From Zizania palustris (lineage: Eukaryota; Streptophyta; Magnoliopsida; Poales; Poaceae): DNA of 64,000 nucleotides. The stretch spans positions 49,362,289-49,426,288 of the forward strand of contig JAAALK010000286.1 of assembly GCA_019279435.1 (NCBI GenBank). The letters run 5' to 3'. Numbering within the stretch: the first letter of the stretch is position 1; each line of letters opens with the position of its first letter. The notes under the pieces were generated by a model, which saw nothing but the letters and a program-made list of their open reading frames with translations, was not told where the DNA came from and did no database searches. Shown here piece after piece: positions 1 through 10,914 of this stretch. The translations under genes and the position numbers were made by a program.

Positions 1-158
1 GATGGCAAGGGTGGTGGACGACGTTGACATGCATGGGCAAACAGGTCATTTCGTATTTAAGGATGTCATTGATTTAATTTTTATTACAAAACAATCTTGT
101 AGAATATTTTATACAACTAATACGAGCTTTGGACATATTATATTTTATCAATCATTTT

Positions 159-913
159 GATTTTTTTAATTAGTATTTTTTAAAAAAATCAAATTTGTAT
201 GTTGGATTCGAAAAATTACAAAAATAACATCCGGTCGGCCGCCCATCGGCTGACTGGCAGCAAGTCGGCCGATAGGCGGTCGACTGGCGCCCGAAAAGAG
301 ACGTGGCGCACCACGCCACAACCCCGGTCGCGCCCCGCCACGCCGGTGCCCACATCGCGCCTGCGCCCGCGCCCCGCCGAGCCGGCGCCCCAGCCCACGC
401 CCGCTCGCCTCCCAGCCCCTGCACCCCCTCGCCTCCCACGCCCCCTCACCGACCGCGCCGACCGCGTGGTCGGCGAGGGGGCATGGGGGCGCACGAGCGC
501 GGGGGTTCGGGGGCGCGGGGGCCGGGAGGCGAGGGGGCGTGGGGCGGGCGCGACGCGAGCGTGGGCGCAGGTGCTGGCACGGCCGGGACGTGGCGTGGCG
601 TGTCCCGGCGCGTTCTGGATGCCAGTCGACCGACCAAATGTCGACTGGCTGCAAATCAACGGCGCGCCCCGGCGCGTTCCGAATGCCCGTCGCCCGACCA
701 AATGTCGACTGGCTGCCAGTCGGCCCATGGTCGGCCGACCGGATGCTATTTTTGTAATTTTTGAATCTAACATACAAATTTATTTTTTTTGAAAAAATAG
801 TATTTAAAGCCAGTCGACATTTGTTCGGTCGACGGGCTGTTATTTTCGTAATTTTTTAAATCTAACATACAAATTTATTTTTTTTTGAAAAAAATAGTAT
901 TTAAAAAAAGATC
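159..913. mobile_element. Mutator-like non-autonomous element with long terminal inverted repeats
   Basis: The first ~110 bases (T/A-rich, then the motif CATCCGGTCGGCCG) recur as a reverse complement at about 725-806, and the right end is present a second time at about 810-913. The flanks are near-identical 9-mers, AATCATTTT (150-158) and AATCAATTT (914-922), which fits the 9-bp target duplication of Mutator-like elements. The interior is very GC-rich and repeats GACCAAATGTCGACTGGCTG. No transposase is present. The overlapping GC-rich open frames are composition effects. Confidence 0.6.
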
Positions 914-922
914 AATCAATTT

Positions 923-1889
923 TTCCCTCAAGGTGCATGTTGTTCTCGTCGTTCCCTTTCTCCACTTTTACTATTCTCGGTGGTATGAGGTAGAGTGGTG
1001 CACAGAAAGTGTTTGATTTCTGTTCTGTGCGCAGGGCTTGATCGCATCCGTACATTTCGTTGGTTCTTTCATACGAATCGGGGCTTAGTTGCCTTCTCGA
1101 AATGTTATTTGATTGAATACCATTTCCTTATCCAGTAGACTTGTAGACATCTGGCCGCATGTTATTGATCTTGGAGTTGATATATTTCCTTTGCCATGTT
1201 TATTCTGCCGGGATAAAAGTGTGACCTAGATGTTACTTGATCACTATACATTTATCATTTGGCTTGGACGTTCTTGATCTAGCATGGAGTTGACGTATTT
1301 CCTTTGCCACGTTTGTGCTACCGTCGTAAAGTGACATCTTAGATGTTTCACGGACTAAAATTTAGCGCCTAAAATAAATGATTAATCTTAGTTTTTTTTG
1401 TTGTTGCTCGGATACATGGGGTAAACTTTAGTAATGAGTGTACAAAAGACTCATTTACACTTCCTTTCACATTTTCCTTTTTTAGCATTCACATGTTTGA
1501 GGATAAAGATGACAATTAATACACGAGGATCACTTCTAGCACCATTTAGTCTCTTTTAGTACTCTTTAGAGGAACTAAAGAAAAGAAGAGTGCTAAAGTT
1601 TAGCACCCAGATTTTATAGCCTACCTGTTTGACTTCCAAAGACTAAAATGGGAGCTAAAGTTGGAGTTAAACTTTAGCCCCCTGTTTCGAACAGACCTAA
1701 ACGAATATTGGCCGGATCGAAGACATCATTAATTAAACGGCTTAACACGTGTTCTGAAAGATGGGCAAAAATGGTTTACAGAGGTGCTATAGAAATTTGA
1801 CATGAGCTGCTGGTGTTGTTGAATCTGACCTAGAAAAGTACTACTTTAAAGCGGACCCTCATTGTTAGTTTGCCTACTTCTCTGTCTGT
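923..1889. other. Intergenic sequence, no gene seen
   Basis: No convincing coding exon was found. An imperfect direct repeat of roughly 70 bases is present (about 1169-1238 and 1276-1348; shared core ATTTCCTTTGCCA). The part at 1550-1690 has mirrored CTAAAGTTTAGC / GCTAAAGTTGG motifs typical of a degraded MITE. Confidence 0.4.
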
Positions 1890-2337
1890 CATTTTTAAAA
1901 ATAATAATTTAAAAAAACTCAAATTTGGTAGTCGAATTAAAAAATTGTAAAAATAGACTCCCGTCGGCAGTGTATCCGCCAAGCGTGGCCACGTCAGACC
2001 ACGTTCGGCACTGTATCAACCGAACATCGTCGCATCAGACTCATTCGCATGTTGAAGTACCGAACGTGACTGATGTGGCCACATTCGGCCGAAGTAGCCG
2101 TTGCGGCACTGACGTGGCTAGTCGTTGGCCACGTTCGACACTTGAACATCCGAACGAGGCTGACGTGGAGACGTTATATAGTGTTACCATGTTCGACACT
2201 GTATCAGCTGAACGTCGTCACATCAGCCACGTTCGGCACTCCTATCGTGACCTCGAATACACTGCCGAGAGAAGAGTACATAATTATAAATTTTTGAATT
2301 CGAATAACACATTTGATTTTTTTTTTAAAAAAATATT
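1890..2337. mobile_element. Mutator-like inverted-repeat element
   Basis: A/T-rich ends with an internal motif (GTCGAATTAAAAAATTGTAA on the left; its relative in reverse near 2285-2310) and matching GTCGGCAGTGTAT / ATACACTGCCGAG boundaries form terminal inverted repeats of ~90 bases. The core repeats motifs of the type GTTCGGCACTGTATCA and TGACGTGGCC. The architecture resembles the element at 159-913. No clear target duplication could be read and the exact ends are approximate. Confidence 0.45.
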
Positions 2338-2340
2338 CCT

Positions 2341-2715
2341 TCCGCACGCCTCCCTCACCGTCTACCGCGTCGGCGAAGGGTCGCCCACCGAAGGCTCCTC
2401 ACCGCCGACAGGAAGTCAGGAAGCTGTTCGGCGGCCGGCCCACGTGCGGCGGTGCGTGAGCACCGCAAAGGCCACGTCCCGGCCTTGCTGCTCACCCTCT
2501 ACGGCGCTGGCGCTGGCGCTGGCGCCGGGGAAGGGTCACCCGCCGGAGGCTCCTCACCGCCAACAGGAATCTATCTTCTCGGGGAGATACGGAAGCAGTC
2601 TCCTCACCGCGAAAGGTCAAATTTTTAGTGTAACAAGGTCCATCCACAGAAAAGGAATGCCATTCTCATTTCAGGTGAACAATCCTCGGTTCCTCTGACG
2701 CCTTGTTTGTGCAAG
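2341..2715. repeat. Left copy of a ~370-bp duplicated segment, ending at the gap
   Basis: This GC-rich stretch matches 52232-52590 over essentially its whole length with scattered substitutions and small indels. Within it, a sub-unit containing GGCTCCTCACCGCC is repeated about 150 bases apart. It ends exactly where the N run begins, so its right continuation is unknown. An open frame crosses it, but no protein family was recognised. It could be a gene fragment carried by a transposon. Confidence 0.65.
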
Positions 2716-3715
2716 NNNNNNNNNNNNNNNNNNNNNNNNNNNNNNNNNNNNNNNNNNNNNNNNNNNNNNNNNNNNNNNNNNNNNNNNNNNNNNNNNNNNN
2801 NNNNNNNNNNNNNNNNNNNNNNNNNNNNNNNNNNNNNNNNNNNNNNNNNNNNNNNNNNNNNNNNNNNNNNNNNNNNNNNNNNNNNNNNNNNNNNNNNNNN
2901 NNNNNNNNNNNNNNNNNNNNNNNNNNNNNNNNNNNNNNNNNNNNNNNNNNNNNNNNNNNNNNNNNNNNNNNNNNNNNNNNNNNNNNNNNNNNNNNNNNNN
3001 NNNNNNNNNNNNNNNNNNNNNNNNNNNNNNNNNNNNNNNNNNNNNNNNNNNNNNNNNNNNNNNNNNNNNNNNNNNNNNNNNNNNNNNNNNNNNNNNNNNN
3101 NNNNNNNNNNNNNNNNNNNNNNNNNNNNNNNNNNNNNNNNNNNNNNNNNNNNNNNNNNNNNNNNNNNNNNNNNNNNNNNNNNNNNNNNNNNNNNNNNNNN
3201 NNNNNNNNNNNNNNNNNNNNNNNNNNNNNNNNNNNNNNNNNNNNNNNNNNNNNNNNNNNNNNNNNNNNNNNNNNNNNNNNNNNNNNNNNNNNNNNNNNNN
3301 NNNNNNNNNNNNNNNNNNNNNNNNNNNNNNNNNNNNNNNNNNNNNNNNNNNNNNNNNNNNNNNNNNNNNNNNNNNNNNNNNNNNNNNNNNNNNNNNNNNN
3401 NNNNNNNNNNNNNNNNNNNNNNNNNNNNNNNNNNNNNNNNNNNNNNNNNNNNNNNNNNNNNNNNNNNNNNNNNNNNNNNNNNNNNNNNNNNNNNNNNNNN
3501 NNNNNNNNNNNNNNNNNNNNNNNNNNNNNNNNNNNNNNNNNNNNNNNNNNNNNNNNNNNNNNNNNNNNNNNNNNNNNNNNNNNNNNNNNNNNNNNNNNNN
3601 NNNNNNNNNNNNNNNNNNNNNNNNNNNNNNNNNNNNNNNNNNNNNNNNNNNNNNNNNNNNNNNNNNNNNNNNNNNNNNNNNNNNNNNNNNNNNNNNNNNN
3701 NNNNNNNNNNNNNNN
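2716..3715. other. Assembly gap of 1000 N
   Basis: Exactly 1000 unknown bases, the pattern of a scaffold join with arbitrary length. The missing 3' exons of the gene at 4015-5045 (- strand) probably lie here. Open frames drawn across the N run have no meaning. Confidence 0.98.
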
Positions 3716-4014
3716 CAATTGCAAACAGTGTATCTGTTTATGTGAAGTTCAAGTTCTTCTTGGTCACTCTCTCAGTTATAGTGAACTTTCTCATTGCACT
3801 AATTGGTTACACCCTGCGAATGATTGTTTTGAACCAATTATATAAGTAACATCATTAAAGGAATTTAAAGTAAAAGCATGGGGATAAGATGTTAGTCAAT
3901 ACCCTTTTGCAGCTCCATTGGTGATATTGACTGTAGAAAACATAACAACAAACAGTTAGATCACTGAGGTAGTTTATAGAGAGAATGTTTCATCAGCTGT
4001 TGAAATAAAAATAC
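3716..4014. other. Short non-coding stretch, intron or 3' region of the minus-strand gene
   Basis: Lies between the gap and the last visible exon of the unknown gene. The expected C-terminal exon was not found here in any frame, so this is most likely intron. Confidence 0.4.
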
Positions 4015-5045
4015 CTTGGACTTCGAATCTTCAAGAATACCTAGCAATAAAGTGGCCATACCATCAATGATGTCATCATTGTTAACAAGTACATAATTTT
4101 CATTATCAATTCCACTGATTTCCTCCATATTTGCCCTGGGATTATCACAGGGAACCAACACCATGACCCATTTTTCTCGCCACCTTCAGTGTATGGAATA
4201 TCTACACCATCCAATTATGGTTTCCATTCATGCATAAAACAAAGCGTTGTTAGGTTTGTACACGTGGCGTAATGCAATGCAAGAAACAAAAATAGTCATA
4301 AAAGTATAGTTCAAACTTCAGAGACAATATCTCAAGGTTTCACACAGATGAACCTGTCATGTTGCCAGGAGATAGCTTTCTGTTGATGCATTGACTCATC
4401 TTGTACTTTCTCAAGCTCAGCCAGGAAGCTAGCATTGTTAACTGCTGCTACAAGACGGTTATGCAACTGCATCATAAAATTATATCCAGGAAAAACAAAT
4501 CAATCCAACATAAAAATGAATAAAGGATAAAGAATTCAAGAATGATTAAACATATGTTGGATGAGACCATAGGACATGTAATCACACAAAAACTGAACTT
4601 CCATGTCTATGTTATGTTTTTAATTCAGTATCATGTAGAACAGGCGAGGCAAAACTCTTAATATCATGTTTATTTTTTTTCGGATGCGTTTTTTACTGTT
4701 TTTGTCTAAAAAAACCTCTATGATCATGCCAAATAAGGGTAATACTCCTAAACTGCAATATAATGGGGCAAAAAGAGGTGCAGGAGGCTCACATCGGCAG
4801 GGCACTCCTGGGAGACGCAGGGAGCGCCTTGCAGATCGCGGAGGAGAGCGAGGTCGTCGGCGAGGCGAGCGCGGAGGATAGCGTTCTCCGCTTTGCAGTC
4901 GCTCGGCCTCCTCCCCCTCTGCGAGCGGGAGCGAGACGCCGTCGTGGACCGGGCCGTGGCCGCGGCGGTGCTCGAAGGCGAAGCGTGCCACCTCGGCTAT
5001 CTCGACTAGCGTGTGCGCCACCTCCAGGGGGATCTTGTGCGCCAT
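4015..5045 (-). pseudogene. Conserved plant protein of unknown function, partial and frameshifted
   Basis: Three exons were read on the minus strand: 4793-5045 (ATG at 5043-5045, start MAHKIPLEVAHTLVEIAEVA), 4354-4466 and 4015-4183. Splice sites are GT-AG and the exon phases join correctly (GAT|L, AG|G). Exon 2 gives LHNRLVAAVNNASFLAELEK and exon 3 gives NPRANMEEISGIDNENYVLV. From memory, this looks like a small grass protein family with a hydrophobic C-terminus and no known function. The C-terminal exons are not visible and probably fall in the N gap. Exon 1 is 253 bases, one too many: near 4891-4902 the frame shifts, so the ENAILRARLADDLALL stretch is out of frame with the start. This may be a true mutation or a consensus error. 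The GC-rich exon 1 has a short upstream extension with no in-frame stop, but MAHK is the natural start. Confidence 0.7.
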
Positions 5046-6106
5046 CGCCGCCGCCGCCCCGATCGGTCGGCCGGTCGATCGCCGTGCTTCGCTCGCCGAG
5101 GACGCGACGCGGAATCGGGAGGACAACGGCGAGGGAAACCCTAGGCCACGCACGCGCACGCAACCTGAGGCCAGCAACGACGAAACGATTGCGATTGCGG
5201 GGGTGATGTGGTCACCTCCAGGTGGGCCCACGGTTATCACTGGTTTTCCTTCTTTCCAAGGCGTTTATTTTTGTTTAATTACTTTTATAAAAAAATTGAA
5301 ATGCTATAATTTTTTTCAAAAAAATATTATTTTAAAAATATTATTTTTGTTTAAATTTCTTTTATAAAAATATATATTGACAGGCTGAACAGCTACAATA
5401 TTTTTTTAAATAGGCCACACATGCCCGACCTTATTTAAAGGCCCAAGAGTTCTAAGAGATTTGGTGCCAGCTAACTCACATCCCTTTCACAAGATAACTA
5501 CAATATCAAACTAGTTTTATAAAAAATATAATAAATATATATTATTTTATATTTTAGATATTAATATATTTTTTAGAATTTAATTAAAGTTAGAAAAGTT
5601 TGACTTTACAAAGAGATTGTCGAAGAGCTCTCGTTGCTTATGCCTCCTCTCGGCCTGACGATCTGTGGCCGAAATCCGAACGGTGTGCAAATTTTGATTT
5701 TTGATGGCAATCTCCAACAACTCGCTTGAATTCCATTCAAAGTTCCAAGGTCCAAACATGTCCAACATATCAAGCTAATGGTTATTTGCTTCTTTATCTT
5801 ATACGAACTTGGCTCTGAAGGCCATTTTTTTGTCATAAACTTTGCAAGGTTGGATTAATTGCAACCACGAGTCTAACACCCCTAGATCAATCAAATCTTA
5901 CGTTTCCTGCACAACACAATTGGCTGACACGATACTAGGCACGTTAGAGTGGTACCCAGGTGCGTAGCTGCATTATGCAGTCACCGTCTTCTGCTGTATA
6001 TTATTTGTACAAATATATTCCAGCTACCACAAGGCTAGGCACAAAATTAGAGAAGCAACTAACCGGGCCCTACTTGGCACAATGCCGCTCGATCATTTAC
6101 AGTAGC
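5046..6106. other. Intergenic region between the unknown gene and the ERS1 3' end
   Basis: Contains the GC-rich upstream region of the unknown gene (to about 5240), then A/T-rich sequence with TTTTTATAAAA-type runs. The part nearest 6106 should contain the ERS1 3'UTR. No exon was recognised; the short open frames at 5580-5836 have no family resemblance. Confidence 0.4.
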
Positions 6107-9100
6107 TCATACGCTTCTCTGATACCGGGGTTTCAGAGATGTTGATCTTTTCTCTTCCATAAGAGCCTTTGGGATCGGACCAACAGAGTCAGCATCTCCT
6201 CTGCTTGGCCAGACTAGAGGGATCAGCATCTGCTGATATGCGTTTGTGTTGTCGCAGACGCCAAGCTTGATGACGAATGTGACCGTGCAGCCTCTTCCTG
6301 TTCCTTCGCTATCCAACCAAATGTGCCCTCCCATCAAAGTAACAAACCTGACATGGAGCAATTGGGTGAATATGAGTAGGATAGAACATCCCCGCCACAG
6401 GTTCAAACCCTTTTCTGTGTTGCTCAAAAAGAAGCTGGCGGGTAAGGAGGCGGAGATGTGGATGCATTAGTAAACTACCCTCTTGCAAATGGCAAGGCCA
6501 AGGCCACTACCACTGTATCCTTGGTTTGCTCCAGGTTGAGTTTGAGCAAACTTTGTAAATACATGAGGTAGATCCTGAGGACTAATGCCACAGCCCGTAT
6601 CTTTAATCTGCAAAAAAGGAATAAAAGATGTTGTAAAACAATGAAGGAAAGTAGTAAAAATTACCTGACTACATAACTCTCTAGTAATGTTTAGTTGTAT
6701 GGAAAACTACCATGTGTCTGACATGCCACAATCTGCGGGCCTAAAATTATTTTCCAGTTCAACTCTCAGGAAAATTAGAATCGGTTAAACCATAATATTT
6801 AGCATTTAAAAGTATCTTTGGTTCAGTGATGAAATGGTGTTGCAAATTGCAAAATATTGTGACATCTTAGCTCAGCATTTGCTGAGTTAACAAGACGATA
6901 GTCTGGTACCAAATCTCCCGAGTGTCTTGATTCCATTTTAAGGCATAGTTTGGCAGTCTAAGATCCTGACTCATTCCATGTGGATGGGCCCAGATCCCAG
7001 CCTGCCAAACTATGAAACTATGCCTAAGTATTCTAACTAAAGCAACTAAAGCTTCATGATGTAACAAGATGCAACAAAAGAACTGAAGCCAATGGACTGA
7101 CATTGTAGGGAACTAGAAAAGCATGAGGTGGACCTAGCAGATGTGAATCTGCTACATATAGTTTGTCAAGGTGTTGGCGTCTAGGATAACTTGCTACGTA
7201 GTCTCGGAATTGGCCGGCATGGGAAGTTTCCCCTTGCCGAGCTTTGATGGAGAACAGGGAAGATTGAGAGATAGGAGGATAGATTAGAGATTGGATTTAT
7301 TATTCCTGCTTGCCTTATTGTTGAATACTTGTGCCCTTAGGGCTTACAACTGAAACCGACTCAACTTACTATTGATCAAATCTATTATTTTTAAGCTCTG
7401 CTAAAGATATACTAACTGAAGAATATAATCTCTTAACTTAAACGCTAAGGACACTATCCGCAGGGCCACTTCACCCATGGGTACTGTTCACGCATTATGT
7501 GGCCAAAGGTAATCATTATGACGCAATACGTGAACACTGTCCAGTGGTGGCCAAAGGTGGATAGTTTTGTACTTCCGTGCACATGTAGATCTGAGGGTTT
7601 CCTATATGATTGTGAATATTCATGATGCATGAAGTACTTTATATTCGAGATATTCCTGGTTTATGGATCCTATGGTGAGAGCATGCTCCCTATACAAGGA
7701 AAGCCATTCACACAACTCTGTATAATCTTTAGTTCTTTACCTGAACTTTTAAATATAAATGGTCATCACTTGCAGAAGGATGAAAATCTGGGGTTCTGAA
7801 CTCTCTTAAAGAGTCAGCCTTCACAACTGAAGCTAAAAGTGTGATGTGGCCCTCCTTTGTAAACTTAACAGCATTGCCAGAGACATTCAGGATGGTTTGC
7901 ATTAGCCTCTTTTCGTCGCCAATTGCACATAATGGCAAATCTGGTGCCAACATAACTGACACAGATAGTCTCTTGATGGCTGCTATTGGCTTGATGAAAC
8001 TCATAACCTGTAATGGTAAGAAAAATAAAATTTCAGGCAAGTATAATATGTATACCATCATTGTACAACCAGAAATGATGATGTTTCAGACCTCCTTAAA
8101 AACAGCATGAAGGTTGAATGTTTTAATCTCCAATTCAAGGCTACCATCCTCAAGTTTGGAAAGATCTAACACATCATTAATGAGTGTTGCTAAAAGATTG
8201 CTGCTTTTCAGTACTGTTTCCACCATCAGGCGCTGCTCGGGAGTAAGTTCAGTTTCCAGAAGTAAGGAGGAAAGGGCTATTATTGCATTCATTGGTGTTC
8301 TCATTTCATGATTCATGACAGCCAAGAAATCATTACGAGCACGGATAGCCATTTCAGCATCACGTCGAGCTAAATCCAGAGCAACATTTTGCTCCATTAG
8401 CAGATCACGTGCACGCATGGACTCTTCAAGAATTGCTGCATGAGAAAGTGCAACTGCTACCTGAAAGAAAAGAAAATGGCCAATAAAACACTTGCTTACA
8501 ACACCACTTCATAGCGTATTTATGTTAGATCAATATGTATTTTCTTGATACCTCCCTTAAAAAGGGAAAATGCACTATAAATGATAAAAAGGTATAGAGA
8601 TCACTTTTAACTTGTTTGTTGCTTGTAACTATCCATTGTTTTCAAGGAAACAAAAGAATTCTTGGAAAAAATCTGATGATATTTGAAGATTCCATGAATC
8701 ACTGATCAACAGAAAGAACTTGTGAATACACTTAGCTTTAGGACAAATGGTGTCTACTATTTGATAGATCATGAACATATGTCTTTTTAAGCATATTAAG
8801 CATTGTTTTCTCTCTCCTGTTAGTATCCATGACATAAATAACCATAGCCAAAAAAAGCACTAACCTGGTCAGCAACGACCTCAACAAGCTCCAACTCATG
8901 CACATGCCATCTCCTTGCGCTATCAGATGGAAGCATCAAAACCATAATTGCATAGCTTTTTGCTGAAAGTTCTGGCCAATCATTTATTTGAAAGTTTGAC
9001 AGATGTAGAAGAGGTACTCGCACTGCAGCCACTTCTGGTGGAACATATCTCCCTGAAAGAGGTCGAATCCGTGCCAAAGGAGATGTATGGGGTATTATTA

Positions 9101-9770
9101 TTGCTCTGTTGCTACTGAAGACTTGATTGACAACAGGAAGATTAATTGATACAGTTGACCCAACAGTAATCTGATGGCGGAGAGTATGAGAAAGCTGAAG
9201 ACTTGAACCACTTCTTGATGGCATCCATAGAGCACACTCTTCTAGGCCCAAGGTCCTTCCTAGCTCAACAAGTGTAGTCTTCAAAATTGTATGTCTATCA
9301 AGCGTGCTTCTGATTTCATGGGTGAGCATCCTAACATGCCTCCCAGTTTCTTCCTGTGTCCTAATTAATCCCATCTCCCTATCAAGCTCTTCAGCTTTAT
9401 TCTTCAGAAACAATTCCCTTGTTTTTACGCTCAGCAAATCAGGGATAATATGTACAAGCATCAAAGCTGTTGCACAGGAAACAACAGCTGTTGAAATCTT
9501 TGATATTGTCATGACCATAGCAACAGTCTTTGTGTGTGTCGTGAAAGTCCAAAGGTTTATGAGATGAGTTGCTCCACATAGGACTATAAATGCACCAAAC
9601 TGGATTAAAACCCATCTGTATGGGAAGAAGGATGACTTCTTCACGAAATAAATCAGCTCTAATGGTATTGAGAAATACGCGAGGGCTATGAAGAAGTCTG
9701 AGATGTACTGATACTTGATCAGGAGCTCATCAGTTGGCCATAGTGGCTCGATGCAGTCACACCCCTCCAT
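6107..9770 (-). CDS. ERS1: Ethylene receptor, ERS1 type (subfamily I, no receiver domain), with a +1 base at an exon-intron junction
   Basis: ER-membrane ethylene receptor that represses ethylene signalling through CTR1-type kinases until ethylene binds. Coding exons (- strand): 8865-9770, 8092-8460, 7741-8007, 6479-6607, 6107-6347. The N-terminus MEGCDCIEPLWPTDELLIKY carries the two dimerising cysteines (4 and 6). Three membrane helices follow, with the copper/ethylene-binding Cys65 and His69 in LCGATHLINLW. A GAF region lies at ~150-310. The histidine-kinase part has the H-box NHEMRTPMNA, N-box NVSGNAVKFT, G1 DTGCGIS, F-box FTKFAQTQ and G2 GSGLGLAICK. It ends KPRYQRSV without a receiver domain, which separates ERS from ETR. 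All junctions are clean except exon 4 to exon 5: the donor context reads AAGAGG|GTAG, while exon 5 starts with G completing the same AGG codon. The total is therefore one base too long; without it the protein is 636 residues, normal for grass ERS1. With canonical splicing the frame stops 12 codons into exon 5. Confidence 0.93.
7160..7560. other. Possible transposon-derived insertion in ERS1 intron 3
   Basis: ERS1 intron 3 (6608-7740) is about 1.1 kb, much longer than its neighbours (84-404 bases). It contains purine-rich sequence (AGATTGAGAGATAGGAGGAT) resembling LTR or TRIM sequence, and a short imperfect palindrome at ~6945-7015. Ends and target duplications could not be defined. Confidence 0.3.
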
Positions 9771-10700
9771 ACCCAGTGTTTTAGTATTTCATCAGCCCTC
9801 ACAAATCACAACACTCCCTACAGAAGAACAACATACAAATGAATTGTCCCATCCAGCCCAATGAAGAATTCATGTCGTATTGAGTTTTAAGAGAACAGAA
9901 AGCATATAATAGTTAGGAAATTGTTGCGTCGTGCCGATGAACACACTGAGCATATCCAGACCCTGCAGGCTGCAGATCAGCTAGGATGAACCGATCATTG
10001 CTCCCATTCCAGTTTTCAATCGGCCGTCGGCCCCCATTCCCGTCAATCCGTCATCCAAAGCAAAGGTTTCAGGTCTCATCCCACGGCAACATAGCACGCT
10101 ATCTGAAATCACTCTCCCCCATCCACACCGCTCCCCTCCTTTGAGTCCTCGGGAGCAGATACCAGCAAGCAACCGGAACCAGGAACGCAGAGCAACGCAG
10201 CTACAGCAAGCTTCTCCTGCTCCTGACTACGATCGATCGACGGCTCCCCGGCTGTGGAAACCCCGCCCCCTGACCACCAGCCCCCACCTCTCCAGAATCC
10301 CGATCGACCCAACGAACGCGAGGACGGCAAAAAGGAAACTCCCCGGATCTAAACAGGCCAACGAAGAAGAGAGCACGAGCAGCCGTACCTCGCTCGTCGT
10401 CGGCGGCGGCCGTGGAGCCGGCCGGAGGGCGGCTGCCGAGAGGTGGTGGGGCCACGGGCAGCGGGTAAGGGAAGACGAGGACGAGACGACGCGGCGCTGA
10501 AAAGCGATGAGAAGGGATGTGAAGCGAAGGGGAGGGAAGGGAAGCGAGCCAGATGCGCAGCGGGCAGCCAGTGGAGCCGCCTCCGTCAAGTCCACCGCCA
10601 CCACCACCAGTCCACCTCCACCGCCACCCGGAAAGGCAAAAAGGAAAAAAAAAACTCCAACCTTGTGCGAGGCGGGGGGCGGGGGCCGGGGGGCTATGCC
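9771..10700 (-). promoter_or_regulatory. ERS1: ERS1 5'UTR with a leader intron, and proximal promoter
   Basis: Immediately upstream of the ATG, a polypyrimidine tract and AG (rev. of 9818-9819) mark an acceptor; the leader exon would be 9771-9817. A matching donor (GAG|GTACGG, - strand) lies at 10387-10388, giving a ~570-base 5'UTR intron (9818-10388). The upstream leader exon runs from 10389 towards ~10600 and is GC-rich. A leader intron is common in plant ethylene receptor genes. The transcription start cannot be fixed from sequence. Confidence 0.6.
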
Positions 10701-10914
10701 TCTGCCAGTGCTAGCCCTAGCACTGGCACTGGCAGCTTCGCCTCATCCACTGCACCTGGTCTTTTCCTTTCCCCCTCCCGTTGTCTCCACGCTAAAGCTG
10801 TCTCTCCCTCTAGCGCCAGACGTGACACGGCCGCTGCGGCGAGGCTGACGTCATCCAGCGGAGCGGCGGCGGCGCCGAGCTCGGTGGCAGCGGTCGCCGT
10901 TGCCGGCGGATTGT

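Noticed and set aside
166..792. Long overlapping GC-rich open frames on both strands
   Set aside because: They lie wholly inside an inverted-repeat transposon, run on both strands at once and are low-complexity Arg/Pro/Ala; no family resemblance.
2666..3849. Open frames of 350-380 codons crossing the gap
   Set aside because: They consist of N codons; only a few real residues are at the ends.
4140..4200. A second frameshift in the unknown gene (exon 3)
   Set aside because: It disappeared when the acceptor CTGAAG|GTGGCG was used; the exon then joins in phase and reads WREKWVMVLVPCDNPRA.
10141..10850. Arg/Pro-rich open frames upstream of ERS1
   Set aside because: They coincide with the GC-rich leader, leader intron and promoter of ERS1 and have no recognisable domain.
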